DNA of 64,000 nt from UBA12077 sp963665525 (lineage in GTDB: Bacteria; Bacteroidota; Bacteroidia; Bacteroidales; UBA12077). Location of the stretch: the NCBI GenBank assembly GCA_963665525.1, contig OY762280.1, forward strand, positions 2,294,001 through 2,358,000, given 5' to 3'. A program made the translations under genes and the position numbers. The notes below the pieces were generated by a model. That model ran no database searches. It saw only the letters and a list, made by a program, of their open reading frames with translations, and was not told where the DNA came from. Positions within the stretch are counted from its first letter, which is position 1. The number at the start of each line of letters is the position of its first letter. Of this stretch, positions 11,101-20,252 are shown in pieces.

Positions 11101-14100
11101 AAATCTACTGCCGATAATGGCGAGTTAACAGTAGTATTTAAAAGTTACTCTTGGTCGACACCTAAAGATGGATGGGAAGCTACTGTTCAAAGCTTTATAC
11201 CACAGCCAATTTTTTATAAAGATGCAGCGGTTGATCAAGCCAATTCCAAGGCGGTAATTAAAAATGAGAGAAATGCTGAAATTCTTCAGGTAAAACTAAA
11301 TTTTGGAGGAGAAACAACTCCTGCGAATATTACAAACTTTAAGTTTAATACCAGCTTAAGTTCTGCAAATAGCGATATTGCTAATGCAAAACTATATTAC
11401 TCTGATGAAATTAATACTCTTAATGTTGTAGGTAATGAGCTGATAGGAGAAACAACACCTGATAACGATGGAAACTTAGTATTTAATTGCGATGTTTCTA
11501 TTACAAAAGAAGCAGGATTCTACTTTTGGTTAGTATACGACATTTCTGAAAATGCTAAAACGGGCAATCTAGTTGATGCTACTTTAATTGACTTTACAAT
11601 AAATGGAGAACAGCACACTCCAGAAAATGGAAATCCTGCAGGTAGCAGAAGAATAATTTCTGGTATGCAAGGTGAATATACTATTGACCTATCTGGGAAT
11701 GGAGATTTTATTTCTTTCGAAGAAGCAATTGCTAGTTTAATTCAGTCGGGTATAGAAGATGATGTGGTTTTCTTAGTTGAAGATGGTGTTTATGTTGAAA
11801 GAGTTCAGCTACCCGAAATTCAAGGAAATTCTGCTGATAATACCATCACATTCAGAGCCAAGAACGGTGTGAAAGAAAATGTGAAATTTGTTTATAATCT
11901 TAGTATCACAAGTTCTGATGATATCGGTATATTTGAACTACAGGGAGCTGATTTCGTTACCTTCGAGAACATAACTTTTAAAACCAGTAAAACATCTTAC
12001 GATGGAATTATTCTTATTCGTAACCAAAGTAGAGATATAAGTTTTGAATCATGTTATTTCGATGCTCCTTTCTGTACTGGCTTTAGTGATATCTCAGCCA
12101 TTGACACAGATGCCGAAAATGTAGCCAACAAAAATAACGATCGCCTTACCATTAACAATTGTGAATTCAATGGTTCTGCTACAGCATTATCCTTATGTGG
12201 AACCGGACATGTCGTTTTACCAAAAGAAAAAGGACATATTATGACAAATAATACTTTTAGAAACCAGGGTAGAAAAGTTGCATGGTTGGATAATCAAAAG
12301 GATATTCGATTTGAAAATAACTTAATCCTGGTTGATAATGATGGTATTTCAGAAATGATTGCAATTGTTGGGTATCGTACCATTGGAAGTTCTGTATTTT
12401 CGAATAATATCATTCGTTCATCTGTAGACAAAGAAGTCGTTGGATTCCAATTTAGATATATTCAGGGTGATGAAGACAATCATGCTATGATTTACAACAA
12501 TGTAATTAACCTTCAAAATGCAGGAAATGAATCATATGGTTTCGAATTCGATGATGGATCGTCAAATACCGAAGTATATTACAATACGATTCTTATTACA
12601 GGTAGCTCAACTAACAATGCTGCATTAAGATTCTCAGGTGGAACCAGCGATATGCCTGCTAACATGATCATTAAAAATAACATTTTTGTAAATAAAACAG
12701 AGCAATATGCTGTTTCGATCAACAATGCCACCTTCTATAATGAAATTACTTTCGATTACAATAACCTGTTTACCGCAGGCACTAATTTATGTAAAAACGG
12801 AAGTGATATGTTAGGCGATTTAGACAGCTGGAAAACATTAACAGGAGCTGATCATTCCGTTTCTGAAGATCCTGTCTTTTATTCAGATAATGATTTACAT
12901 CTGCAATCGGCCGGTAACCTGAATTGCGGTATAAAGATTACATCTGTTTTGGTTGATATGGATAATGAAATTCGTTCGGAAGCAACTCCAACATTGGGAG
13001 CCGACGAATTTTCTGAACCAAGCACAAACGCCCCTGTATTTGCCGATGGTTATCCATTTGTATCAAATATCGATCATCAGAATGCTTTCTTAAATGTAAA
13101 AACAGATAACAATGGTATGGCATATTTTGTTATCCTGACAAAAGATGAAACTGCACCAAGTATCAATCAGGTTATAAATGGTACCGATGCTACAGATAAT
13201 CCTGTTAATGATAATTTAAAAGGGGAATTTGAATTCTACAAAAACAAAGCTGCTTCCAGCATGATTACAGGATTAGATTCGCACACTGAATATGACGTAT
13301 ATGTAGTTGTGAAAGATAACCTAAATCATATTGCCGAATCAGTTGCAATAGTTAGTTTCCAAACCAGTTATAAACCAACTGATCCTTCAACTTTCGAATT
13401 AATTGCCACAGCTAGTGATAATTTTGAAGACGGAACAGCTTACTTTTCTGGTTTAAGCGTTATTGAAGGCGAAGGAGCTACTGAATACTCTTTCAAACAA
13501 GTTCAAATTGAAGCTAGTCAATCAGCCACTATTTCATTAACTAATACAGACGATGGCCTTGTATTGGATGGCTTCTTCATTAAATCTGCGTCAGCAACTC
13601 AATTAAAAGGTATTAAAGCAGATGCTTCTTATACTGAAACAATTAATCTTGACGCTTATGCTGAATGGGATTATGTAAGTTTAAGATCATTAGGGCAAGT
13701 GGTAGGAATAGAAATCACTGCTGGTTCTGAAATTGTTTATATTGATGATTTCAGTGCATTACCTTTAGAATTAAGTATTGAACCTATTAGTGATATCATA
13801 ATTAACGCCGGTGAAGAAACTACTCTGGAGGCAATTGTTTCAGGTGGTGTTAAACCATACACTTACGAATGGACACCAGCTGAGAATCTAAGTGATGCTG
13901 CGGTTTATAATCCGGAAGCTACACCTTCCCATACGACAGAATATAAAGTTAAAGTAACTGATGCTTTCGGATCAACAATAAACACAAATCTTATTGTAAA
14001 TGTGTTAAGCAACGAAGCAGCTACTGCAACATCCGAAGAATTGTCATTAAGTCCTGAATCTTACTGGATGGGTAATCCCGAGGAAGAAAATAGTATTTTC

Positions 14101-16095
14101 TACAGTGGTTCTTTTAGTTTTAATAACTATTACAACGAATCGTATATGACCTGGATGGGATTTGCTTATTCAAATGAAACCAGTACAGATTTTGATCCTG
14201 ATTACTATTTAGAACATCAGTTCCGATCAGCAGCTGGATCAGGTGCCATGAACTCTGAAAATTATAGTATTGCCTATGCTTATGGTTTTGTCCCTGAAAT
14301 TAACCTTACCAATACTTCAAATGGAGAACTATTAAAAGGAACATTTATTACCAATACGGCTTATTTGCTTTCATCTTTAAAAAATGGTGATAGTTTTATT
14401 GGTGGGCCATTTGAGCAAGGCGACTGGTATAAAGTAACCTTCTCAGGAAGAGATAAAGATGGAAACCTTACCTCAACCTTGGATGTTTACCTTGCTGATT
14501 ACCGTTCTGAAAATCCTGACGATCATTATATCCTGGATTACTGGAAATGGGTTGATCTTTCATCATTAGGGGAAGTACAAAAAATCTATTTTACTGTATC
14601 GGGTTCTCGAAATAACGAAATAGGATTAACAATTCCTGCGTATTTCTGTATCGATAACTTTAATGATATTGAACAAGATGCTGCTCCTTATGTAAGAAAT
14701 ACTCCGGCAAACCCTGTATTAGAAGAAGATGGCGATGCTGCAAACATTGATTTATCTGATGTATTTAGCGATTGTGATAATGATGACAATGATATTGTAA
14801 TATCTATCAAGAGTAATTCTGATGCCAATAAGATTAGCGCAGAAATAATTGATAACATTCTTACCATTACGCCATTAAATAGTAACGAAGAAGACTGTCA
14901 ACTTATCATAGAAGCACTATCGAACGGAAAAACATGTGAGTTAACAATTCAGGTAACAATCAATCCGTTTGACAATCCGCCTGTAATTGCAAATGCACCG
15001 GCAAATCCTGTAATAGATGAAGATGCTAATCCTGTCAATATCGACTTTACAGATGTATTTACTGATATTGATAACGAAGACAGGGAAATTACTTTATCTG
15101 TTAAGAGTATTTCAGAGCAAACTATACTAAATGCTGGATTTGAAGGAAAAACCCTGACAATTAATCCTGCAAAGGATCAAAATGGAACTACTATTATAAT
15201 AATTGAGGCTTTATCGAATAATAAAACTTGCGAATTAGGCCTAAAAGTTACCATTAATCCTTTAGATGATGCTCCTATTATTGCTAATGCACCATCAAAT
15301 CCTTTTATGGATGAAGATGCTGATTCGATGAACATCGACCTAAGCGGTGTATTTACTGATGTGGATAATGACGATAATTTTATAAGCTTATCTGTTAAAA
15401 ACATATCAGATAATACAGTCTTAGGTGCTGAGCTAAACAATAATATTCTTTCTATTCATCCTGAAGAAAATCAGTATGGAACATCTGATATTACTATTGA
15501 AGCACTATCGAACGGTAAAACATGTACATTAACATTACCTGTAAGCGTTAATCCTGTTGATGATGCTCCATATATTGCAAACGAGTTGGATAATTTAACT
15601 ATTACCTCTTTGGATGAATTACAGGTAGATTTAAGTAATGTTTTTAGCGATATTGATAATAATGATGCTGAAATTGAAATTCAAATCACAGGTAATTCTA
15701 ATGAAGGATTATTGCAATGTAATTTGAATAATAGCATACTGTTATTGCAAGCTCTAAAGGCAGGCAATGAAATAGTAACTATTGATTTGAAAGCAATCAG
15801 TAATAATCTTAATATTACCTATAGTTACGATGTTAATTTAGATATTAGCACAGGAATAAACATGCCTGGAAAAGAAAACATTAGCTTTTATCCTAATCCA
15901 TGTAGGGATGTAATTTTTATTAATTCAAATGATAAATTATCCCGTATCAGTATTTATAGTTTACATGGCCAATTAATAAAAATTATAGAATCTCCTGAGA
16001 ATACAATAAATGTTACGGATATTTTATCTGGTACATATATTATTCAATTAGAACAAGAAGATCAGATTATAACTCAGAAGTTTATTAAACAATAA
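8104..16095 (+). CDS. Giant multidomain secreted protein with DUF4465-like domain and T9SS type A tail
   Basis: The 2663-residue protein has a signal peptide (1-19) and a choice-of-anchor J/cleaved-adhesin-like domain (~32-195, 'FPWVESFEE...FPPEGWT'). Four units resembling the BNR-neuraminidase N-terminal domain follow ('NNYFWL..DIS'), the first three each trailed by a CUB-like domain ('FYDDGGE/FFDDGGQ...GW.A'), covering ~195-1185. A right-handed beta-helix occupies ~1190-1640, then an FN3-like and a PKD-like region. A DUF4465-like domain lies at ~1975-2195 ('FAYSNET', 'YLADYR', 'WKWVDLSSLG', 'PAYFCIDNF'). Four cadherin-like repeats and a T9SS type A tail ('FYPNPCRDVIFI') end the protein. DUF4465 proteins commonly accompany BtuB loci, which fits the operon. 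The extra domains suggest adhesion or glycan contact; no catalytic motif is evident. Confidence 0.87.
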   Translation: MKKPITLILLSLFSLWLYAENEKNPSKAVSAFPWVESFEEATFPPEGWTTETEDASGDGWEQNNGSTYGPGNVPDGTYAAMADVYNISKDLTAKLKTPVLQLGSLSSPKLKLLWQCTDGYSQDPVFVIKMSTDNGVSYNEIYNQTADGFANDWVEIDIELTGATDETILSFEVISDYGSKNLFIDNVKVYEPAPMQFVSAESFQNNSNVISIGSTNNDIVGINVKTQGALNKLSISDFNFSFDGTTDLNDITRAQLFYTGSSNSFSTSTALVETSTIQNTITLNGNTELAEGNNYFWLALDISPSALLDNVVDASYSQITIGTDNHAVSAPNPDANRQLKKILNMPSGTNTVTVNENLVFYDDGGELEKYSEGFEGTITFVPNTSGKAIKIEWDNFEIFNTSSTGNNDIFKIYQGSTTDEAHLIDTYSEMPPSIYSMDANGTITIYFKVNTGVPKEGWQALVSEFTPSNMSYVESNILQEVTNVVSASETDAQMLKIEIETVNTLNPLSTGDFVFNTSGSSDAGDIAKAKLYYTANKDVFSTANFAGEQNSPNGEFTITTNQELKVGKNYFWLVYDLTDMAIHDNVVDASCTSVNVGGTSQVPTTTSPDGNRNIDNTYRMPTSGTPTKTIAQEIPFTDDNEGYGGKYSYGANSTVTFVPANSNEKIKVDFSSFDIYYSSSSYGTKAVFKIFNGNSTASADLLWEADETNCSEGPGYIVTSTVDNGALTIQFVGNTYTSTYTKAGWEATLWSELPKDMEFKSAEVTQQSGVVKPGSIDHQLLSINLKTSGTLNPVNNTIFTFNTNGTTQAIDLSAARLYFTGKNNAFSTTTPVGTEVSAPENDFSFTCTNSLEEGNNYFWLVYDISSGATIDNTVDAELNKVQLMDSEHIINNGAPAGNSIIKNIYNLESGTNTVYINETPLQFFDDGGQTNKYSKDFNGTVSFIPEDNTQKARLSISSLQFYSMDKISVYNGTGTEDENLIREIDGDENITNSDEPYVFKSTADNGELTVVFKSYSWSTPKDGWEATVQSFIPQPIFYKDAAVDQANSKAVIKNERNAEILQVKLNFGGETTPANITNFKFNTSLSSANSDIANAKLYYSDEINTLNVVGNELIGETTPDNDGNLVFNCDVSITKEAGFYFWLVYDISENAKTGNLVDATLIDFTINGEQHTPENGNPAGSRRIISGMQGEYTIDLSGNGDFISFEEAIASLIQSGIEDDVVFLVEDGVYVERVQLPEIQGNSADNTITFRAKNGVKENVKFVYNLSITSSDDIGIFELQGADFVTFENITFKTSKTSYDGIILIRNQSRDISFESCYFDAPFCTGFSDISAIDTDAENVANKNNDRLTINNCEFNGSATALSLCGTGHVVLPKEKGHIMTNNTFRNQGRKVAWLDNQKDIRFENNLILVDNDGISEMIAIVGYRTIGSSVFSNNIIRSSVDKEVVGFQFRYIQGDEDNHAMIYNNVINLQNAGNESYGFEFDDGSSNTEVYYNTILITGSSTNNAALRFSGGTSDMPANMIIKNNIFVNKTEQYAVSINNATFYNEITFDYNNLFTAGTNLCKNGSDMLGDLDSWKTLTGADHSVSEDPVFYSDNDLHLQSAGNLNCGIKITSVLVDMDNEIRSEATPTLGADEFSEPSTNAPVFADGYPFVSNIDHQNAFLNVKTDNNGMAYFVILTKDETAPSINQVINGTDATDNPVNDNLKGEFEFYKNKAASSMITGLDSHTEYDVYVVVKDNLNHIAESVAIVSFQTSYKPTDPSTFELIATASDNFEDGTAYFSGLSVIEGEGATEYSFKQVQIEASQSATISLTNTDDGLVLDGFFIKSASATQLKGIKADASYTETINLDAYAEWDYVSLRSLGQVVGIEITAGSEIVYIDDFSALPLELSIEPISDIIINAGEETTLEAIVSGGVKPYTYEWTPAENLSDAAVYNPEATPSHTTEYKVKVTDAFGSTINTNLIVNVLSNEAATATSEELSLSPESYWMGNPEEENSIFYSGSFSFNNYYNESYMTWMGFAYSNETSTDFDPDYYLEHQFRSAAGSGAMNSENYSIAYAYGFVPEINLTNTSNGELLKGTFITNTAYLLSSLKNGDSFIGGPFEQGDWYKVTFSGRDKDGNLTSTLDVYLADYRSENPDDHYILDYWKWVDLSSLGEVQKIYFTVSGSRNNEIGLTIPAYFCIDNFNDIEQDAAPYVRNTPANPVLEEDGDAANIDLSDVFSDCDNDDNDIVISIKSNSDANKISAEIIDNILTITPLNSNEEDCQLIIEALSNGKTCELTIQVTINPFDNPPVIANAPANPVIDEDANPVNIDFTDVFTDIDNEDREITLSVKSISEQTILNAGFEGKTLTINPAKDQNGTTIIIIEALSNNKTCELGLKVTINPLDDAPIIANAPSNPFMDEDADSMNIDLSGVFTDVDNDDNFISLSVKNISDNTVLGAELNNNILSIHPEENQYGTSDITIEALSNGKTCTLTLPVSVNPVDDAPYIANELDNLTITSLDELQVDLSNVFSDIDNNDAEIEIQITGNSNEGLLQCNLNNSILLLQALKAGNEIVTIDLKAISNNLNITYSYDVNLDISTGINMPGKENISFYPNPCRDVIFINSNDKLSRISIYSLHGQLIKIIESPENTINVTDILSGTYIIQLEQEDQIITQKFIKQ
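14680..15840 (+). repeat. Four tandem cadherin-like repeats in the giant protein
   Basis: Units of about 97 residues begin 'xAPxxxNxPxNP' or similar and carry 'DEDAxxxNIDLSxVFxDxDND'. Three of the four units share the 'EALSNGKTCEL'-type strand with little change. They are closely related to the repeats at 960-2120. Confidence 0.7.
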
Positions 16096-16102
16096 ATTTA
16101 AC

Positions 16103-16141
16103 AAACAGGAGTAATTATACTATATTACTCCTGTTTACTTT
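16103..16141 (+). terminator. Terminator hairpin after the 2663-residue protein gene
   Basis: A perfect 13-bp inverted repeat (AAACAGGAGTAAT / ATTACTCCTGTTT) with an 8-nt loop begins 8 bp after the stop codon and is followed by ACTTTAATAATATTTT. It probably ends the nutrient-capture operon. Confidence 0.7.
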
Positions 16142-16199
16142 AATAATATTTTGATATAATGCATCTTGAAACACTATTAACTTGCTTTTAAAATTCCGT

Positions 16200-16236
16200 A
16201 TATGAAAAATGGCGATAAAATTATCGCCATTTTCAT
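16200..16236 (-). terminator. Terminator hairpin for gyrB
   Basis: A 13-bp perfect inverted repeat (AAAATGGCGATAA / TTATCGCCATTTT) lies ~20 bp past the gyrB stop. Read on the - strand it is followed by a T-run. AT-rich sequence on both sides may let it work in both directions between the convergent genes. Confidence 0.7.
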
Positions 16237-16255
16237 TTAAAACTAACTTATACTA

Positions 16256-18268
16256 TTAAGCATCAATTCTTGCATATTTAGCATGTTTTTCGATAAATTC
16301 TCTACGTGGAGGAACTTCATCGCCCATTAACATTGAGAAGATATGATCAGCTTCAGCTGCACTATCAATGGTTACCTGACGTAATTTTCTAGCTTCAGGA
16401 TTCATAGTAGTTTCCCACAATTGTTCTGCGTTCATCTCTCCAAGACCTTTATAACGCTGAATTCCAACCGAGCCTTCTTTACCTTTTCCAAATTCTTCAA
16501 CAGCTGCATTTCGCTCTTCTTCTGTCCAGCAATATTGTTGTTGTTTTCCTTTTTTAACCAAATATAAAGGAGGTGTTGCAATATATAAATATCCTCTATT
16601 TATAAGCTCTGTCATGTATCGGAAGAAGAATGTCATAATTAAGGTCTCAATATGGCTACCATCTACATCGGCATCACACATGATTACAATTTTATGATAA
16701 CGTAGTTTTTGAAGGTTTAACTCTTTACTATCTTCTTCTGTTCCTAAAGTAACACCTAATGCTGTAAATATATTCTTGATTTCTTCGTTTTCGAATATCT
16801 TATGTTGCATTGCTTTTTCAACATTAAGAATCTTACCACGAAGAGGCATAATTGCCTGAAATTTTCTATCACGACCTTGTTTTGCAGTTCCTCCTGCAGA
16901 ATCTCCCTCGACAAGGAATAATTCACAATTCTCAGGATTTTTATCAGAACAATCAGACAGTTTACCTGGTAATCCTGAGCCTGATAATACATTTTTACGT
17001 TGTACTAACTCTCTTGCCTTACGAGCAGCATGACGAGCGGTTGCTGCCATGATCACTTTCTGAACAATGGTCTTAGCATCTTTAGGGTTTTCCTCTAGAT
17101 AATTCGCTAGAGACTCACTTACAGCTTGATCTACAGAACCAATAACTTCAGAGTTTCCAAGTTTTGTTTTTGTTTGTCCTTCGAACTGTGGTTCCTGAAC
17201 TTTAACCGAAATAATTGCAGTTAACCCTTCACGGAAATCATCACCACTAATATCGAACTTAAGCTTTGCTAATAAACCTGATTTTTCGGCATAACTTTTC
17301 AAAGTTCTTGTCAATCCTCTTCTAAATCCTGATAGATGTGTACCTCCTTCAATAGTGTTAATATTATTCACATAAGAGTGTACATTTTCTGAGAAAGAAG
17401 TGTTGTATTGTAAAGCTATCTCAACAGGAATCCCATTCTTTTCAGTATCAAGATAAATGGTGTCCTCTATTAATTTTTCTCTTGTTTTATCAAGATAGGT
17501 AACGAATTCTTTTAAGCCTTCTTCTGAATAAAATGAATCTTTTCTAAAATGTCCATTTCCATTCCCATTCCCGTTACCATTCCCATTCTCTTCTATTTCT
17601 CTTTTATCTTCAATAGAAAGACGAATTCCTTTATTCAGGAATGCTAACTCACGCAATCGAGAAGCTAAAATTTCATATTTATATTCAGTAACCGTAAATA
17701 TACTATCGTCTGGCTTAAAAGTAACAATAGTACCTGTTTTATCCGTTTCTCCAACAACCTTAATATCACCTTTTGGTTTACCGATTGAATATTCCTGTAC
17801 GTGGATTTTACCATCACGATGCACTTCTGCTTGCAGATGCGTAGAAAGAGCATTCACACACGAAACCCCAACACCATGTAAACCACCAGATACTTTATAT
17901 GAATCTTTGTTGAATTTACCTCCGGCATGTAAAACAGTCATAACAACTTCTAATGCTGATTTACCTTCTTTTTCGTGAATGTCGACAGGAATACCTCTAC
18001 CATCGTCTGTTACTGTTATAGAGTTATCTTCGTTTATTGTTACTTCAATGTTATTACAGTATCCAGCCAATGCCTCATCAATTGAGTTATCGACTACTTC
18101 ATATACTAAATGATGAAGTCCTTTTTCACTAATATCACCAATATACATGGCAGGTCTTTTTCGAACCGCCTCTAATCCTTCTAAAACCTGAATACTATCT
18201 GCTGAATAATCCTTGTTACTCCCATTTTCAACAGTTTGGTTTAATTCATCATTTTTCAGATCTTCCAT
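16256..18268 (-). CDS. gyrB: DNA gyrase subunit B
   Basis: The 670-residue protein is the ATPase subunit of the type II topoisomerase that supercoils DNA. The GHKL ATPase domain shows 'VVDNSIDEALAG', 'DDGRGIPV' and 'GLHGVGVSCVNALS'. The transducer region contains 'GGTHLSGFRRGLTRTL'. The TOPRIM domain shows 'FLVEGDSAGGTAKQGRDR' and 'DADVDGSHI', and the C-terminal part has 'RYKGLGEMNAEQLWETTMNP'. Length and the 'YSADSIQVLEGLEAVRKRPA' opening match Bacteroidetes GyrB rather than ParE. An unusual Asn-Gly repeat sits at about residues 228-239, where relatives have a short loop. The gene is monocistronic by context, with hairpins on both sides. Confidence 0.97.
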   Translation of the reverse strand: MEDLKNDELNQTVENGSNKDYSADSIQVLEGLEAVRKRPAMYIGDISEKGLHHLVYEVVDNSIDEALAGYCNNIEVTINEDNSITVTDDGRGIPVDIHEKEGKSALEVVMTVLHAGGKFNKDSYKVSGGLHGVGVSCVNALSTHLQAEVHRDGKIHVQEYSIGKPKGDIKVVGETDKTGTIVTFKPDDSIFTVTEYKYEILASRLRELAFLNKGIRLSIEDKREIEENGNGNGNGNGNGHFRKDSFYSEEGLKEFVTYLDKTREKLIEDTIYLDTEKNGIPVEIALQYNTSFSENVHSYVNNINTIEGGTHLSGFRRGLTRTLKSYAEKSGLLAKLKFDISGDDFREGLTAIISVKVQEPQFEGQTKTKLGNSEVIGSVDQAVSESLANYLEENPKDAKTIVQKVIMAATARHAARKARELVQRKNVLSGSGLPGKLSDCSDKNPENCELFLVEGDSAGGTAKQGRDRKFQAIMPLRGKILNVEKAMQHKIFENEEIKNIFTALGVTLGTEEDSKELNLQKLRYHKIVIMCDADVDGSHIETLIMTFFFRYMTELINRGYLYIATPPLYLVKKGKQQQYCWTEEERNAAVEEFGKGKEGSVGIQRYKGLGEMNAEQLWETTMNPEARKLRQVTIDSAAEADHIFSMLMGDEVPPRREFIEKHAKYARIDA
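17553..17588 (-). repeat. Six-copy hexanucleotide repeat inside gyrB
   Basis: Six near-identical hexamers (AATGGG/AATGGA-like on the coding strand, one written TAACGG) encode (Asn-Gly)6 in a loop of GyrB between the ATPase and transducer regions. The repeat is a multiple of three, so unit gain or loss would keep the frame. Confidence 0.9.
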
Positions 18269-18575
18269 CCTATTTTAATTTAGTTTAATATTCAATTAAG
18301 TTTAACCAATACTTGAGCATTTCTGGATAAAATTCACCCAGTTTTCCTAATAATTTTTTAATACTTTTTAATTGGATTTTTTTTGTATTTTCAACACGCA
18401 AGAATAAGTTTACATCTATCTTTAAATCAACCTTTTACAAAAAGAAAAAAGTTTGTATTTTTAATCATGTAAATATAATTAAAATATGTGATTTTTAGGT
18501 GATTAAATCACAAGAAAAACTGTGAACTTATCAACAATAAATTCACAGTTTTTTAACTATTATTTGATTGATTTT
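18269..18575. other. 307-bp intergenic region upstream of gyrB
   Basis: No ORF or RNA gene is visible. The right end holds the terminator of the barrel-protein gene (18516-18552). The rest is very AT-rich and must contain the gyrB promoter on the - strand, but I could not find a clear TAnnTTTG box there. Confidence 0.6.
18516..18552 (-). terminator. Terminator hairpin downstream of the outer-membrane barrel gene
   Basis: An 11-bp perfect inverted repeat (AAAACTGTGAA / TTCACAGTTTT) with a 15-nt loop lies ~24 bp past the stop codon. On the - strand the stem runs into a T-rich tail. Confidence 0.65.
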
Positions 18576-20240
18576 TTAAAATGAATAGGTAAACCCTACT
18601 AAAATGTTAAATCCATAGGTAGGATAGTAATTCCATTCGTAATATTCATCTGACAATAAGTTGTTTAGCTGAATAAATCCGGATAAAACTTTTGAATATC
18701 TATATTCAGCTCCTAAATTAACATCAATGGCAGATTCAAGTTCTCCAACATTTCCTGAATCATCTAACTTAACATACCTCTTACCAATGGCTAAAATATC
18801 TCCTTTTAAGATGATTTTTTGACGTAAATTATACTTCGTAGTAAAACTTAAGTCAAAGGATGGTCGATGCCACGCTTCTGCCTGATTTGTCATTTCATAA
18901 TCCCTATAATTGGCTTTTACGTGAAAACTTAATTCCTCTGAAGGAGTAATAGATATTTCTCCGAAATAACTCATGATTGCAACATCATCATAAACAACCC
19001 CAAATTTATTTCCAATACTATCAGAATTAACCAGATCGTTCACGAAGAATGGCATATCATCAACTAAGGCATACGACACTTTAAAATTATAATAGGTTGT
19101 TGAACTAAAGTTACCTCTAATACCTCCATATAATATAATTTTGTGGTCTGTATTGATCAAACTGGTGCCTGGTGTTAAAAATGGATTTATCTGGCTCATT
19201 CTTCTAAAATTATTTACTTCCAGTTTTCCATCTACTCCTGCATATGGAATTAAATAATGATTAGCCATATCGTATTCCAAGTGTCCTACAGGATAATAAA
19301 ATGCCCTGGAATTTTCCCTAATATCTGAATATATGTTTATCCCGGCTTTAACTCGCCATTTATCTCCAAAAATTCCTAACCAAGGATTGATATTGATAAC
19401 CGTATTATTAGACGAATCGAGTGCTTCATTGGTTGAGTAATGATCTATAGCCACTTTAACTCCCACCATTTCTTTGGTAAATATCTTATTTACATCACCC
19501 GCAATTCTAAATCCTAACTCATCATTTTCAAAATTATCTTTTGTATAATCGAGATTAAATCCGAAATCATAGTTTATATGCGTAGAATCAACATAATTAC
19601 TTTTATAGTTTGCTTTCAGATTCAACGATAAGAAATTTTGTTTAATATCATCCTTTTCAAGCGTTGTATCCACACTAGTATCGTATCCATAAAAATATCT
19701 TGTATTACTCAATAATCCCATTTCACCTTGAATTATTGAGTTCTTTAAAAATTTCTTACCAAAAAACCTTAAATCATGATCACTAAAGCCTGCAAATTCT
19801 TTCTCATCATTATCGAGTTTAACCTGAGCTATAGAATTTAAGAGTTTATAATATGCCCCAATTGAATATTCTTTTGAACGTTTATTATTTACATATCCTT
19901 CAATCATAGGTAACATTTTTGTTCCTAATCCCACCTTTACATAACTATTATATAACTTTGATAAAGGTTCTCCTACCATCTTAGCTGGTTTTATAGGAGT
20001 AACTGTATACCCAACATTCATCGGTTTTGTCTGAAGGATATAATTTATTTCAGGAACAGTTTTTACCGTATCGGTTATTTTAGGCAAATGTGTAATCTTA
20101 AACGCATCCGATATAGTTGGCTCGTAGGGCTTCACAACCTGAACCTCTTTTACAAGTTTTTCTTCCTGTGCAGTTAGGTTCTTATTTACTATAATGAATA
20201 AACCTAAAATCTGTATATATATTAATGCTTTTCGAATCAT
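18576..20240 (-). CDS. Outer-membrane beta-barrel protein (TonB-receptor-like annotation family), unknown role
   Basis: The 554-residue protein has a signal peptide (~1-24, cut after 'LTAQ'). A periplasmic N-terminal stretch contains 'VQVVKPYEPTISDAFKI', a motif I associate with a conserved Bacteroidetes family often labelled TonB-dependent receptor. The rest alternates polar and aromatic residues as in a beta-barrel and ends in a barrel-type strand ('YGFNILVGFTYSF'). No plug domain is visible and it is short for a true TonB receptor. It lies 12 bp downstream of the large TPR gene, so the two are almost certainly co-transcribed and may form an envelope complex. The function is not known to me. 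Confidence 0.75.
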   Translation of the reverse strand: MIRKALIYIQILGLFIIVNKNLTAQEEKLVKEVQVVKPYEPTISDAFKITHLPKITDTVKTVPEINYILQTKPMNVGYTVTPIKPAKMVGEPLSKLYNSYVKVGLGTKMLPMIEGYVNNKRSKEYSIGAYYKLLNSIAQVKLDNDEKEFAGFSDHDLRFFGKKFLKNSIIQGEMGLLSNTRYFYGYDTSVDTTLEKDDIKQNFLSLNLKANYKSNYVDSTHINYDFGFNLDYTKDNFENDELGFRIAGDVNKIFTKEMVGVKVAIDHYSTNEALDSSNNTVININPWLGIFGDKWRVKAGINIYSDIRENSRAFYYPVGHLEYDMANHYLIPYAGVDGKLEVNNFRRMSQINPFLTPGTSLINTDHKIILYGGIRGNFSSTTYYNFKVSYALVDDMPFFVNDLVNSDSIGNKFGVVYDDVAIMSYFGEISITPSEELSFHVKANYRDYEMTNQAEAWHRPSFDLSFTTKYNLRQKIILKGDILAIGKRYVKLDDSGNVGELESAIDVNLGAEYRYSKVLSGFIQLNNLLSDEYYEWNYYPTYGFNILVGFTYSF

Positions 20241-20252
20241 ATCTAATTTCTT

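Noticed and set aside
16256..18268. ParE (topoisomerase IV) instead of GyrB
   Set aside because: Length, the N-terminal motif and the C-terminal 'EKHAKYARIDA' ending fit Bacteroidetes GyrB as I recall it.
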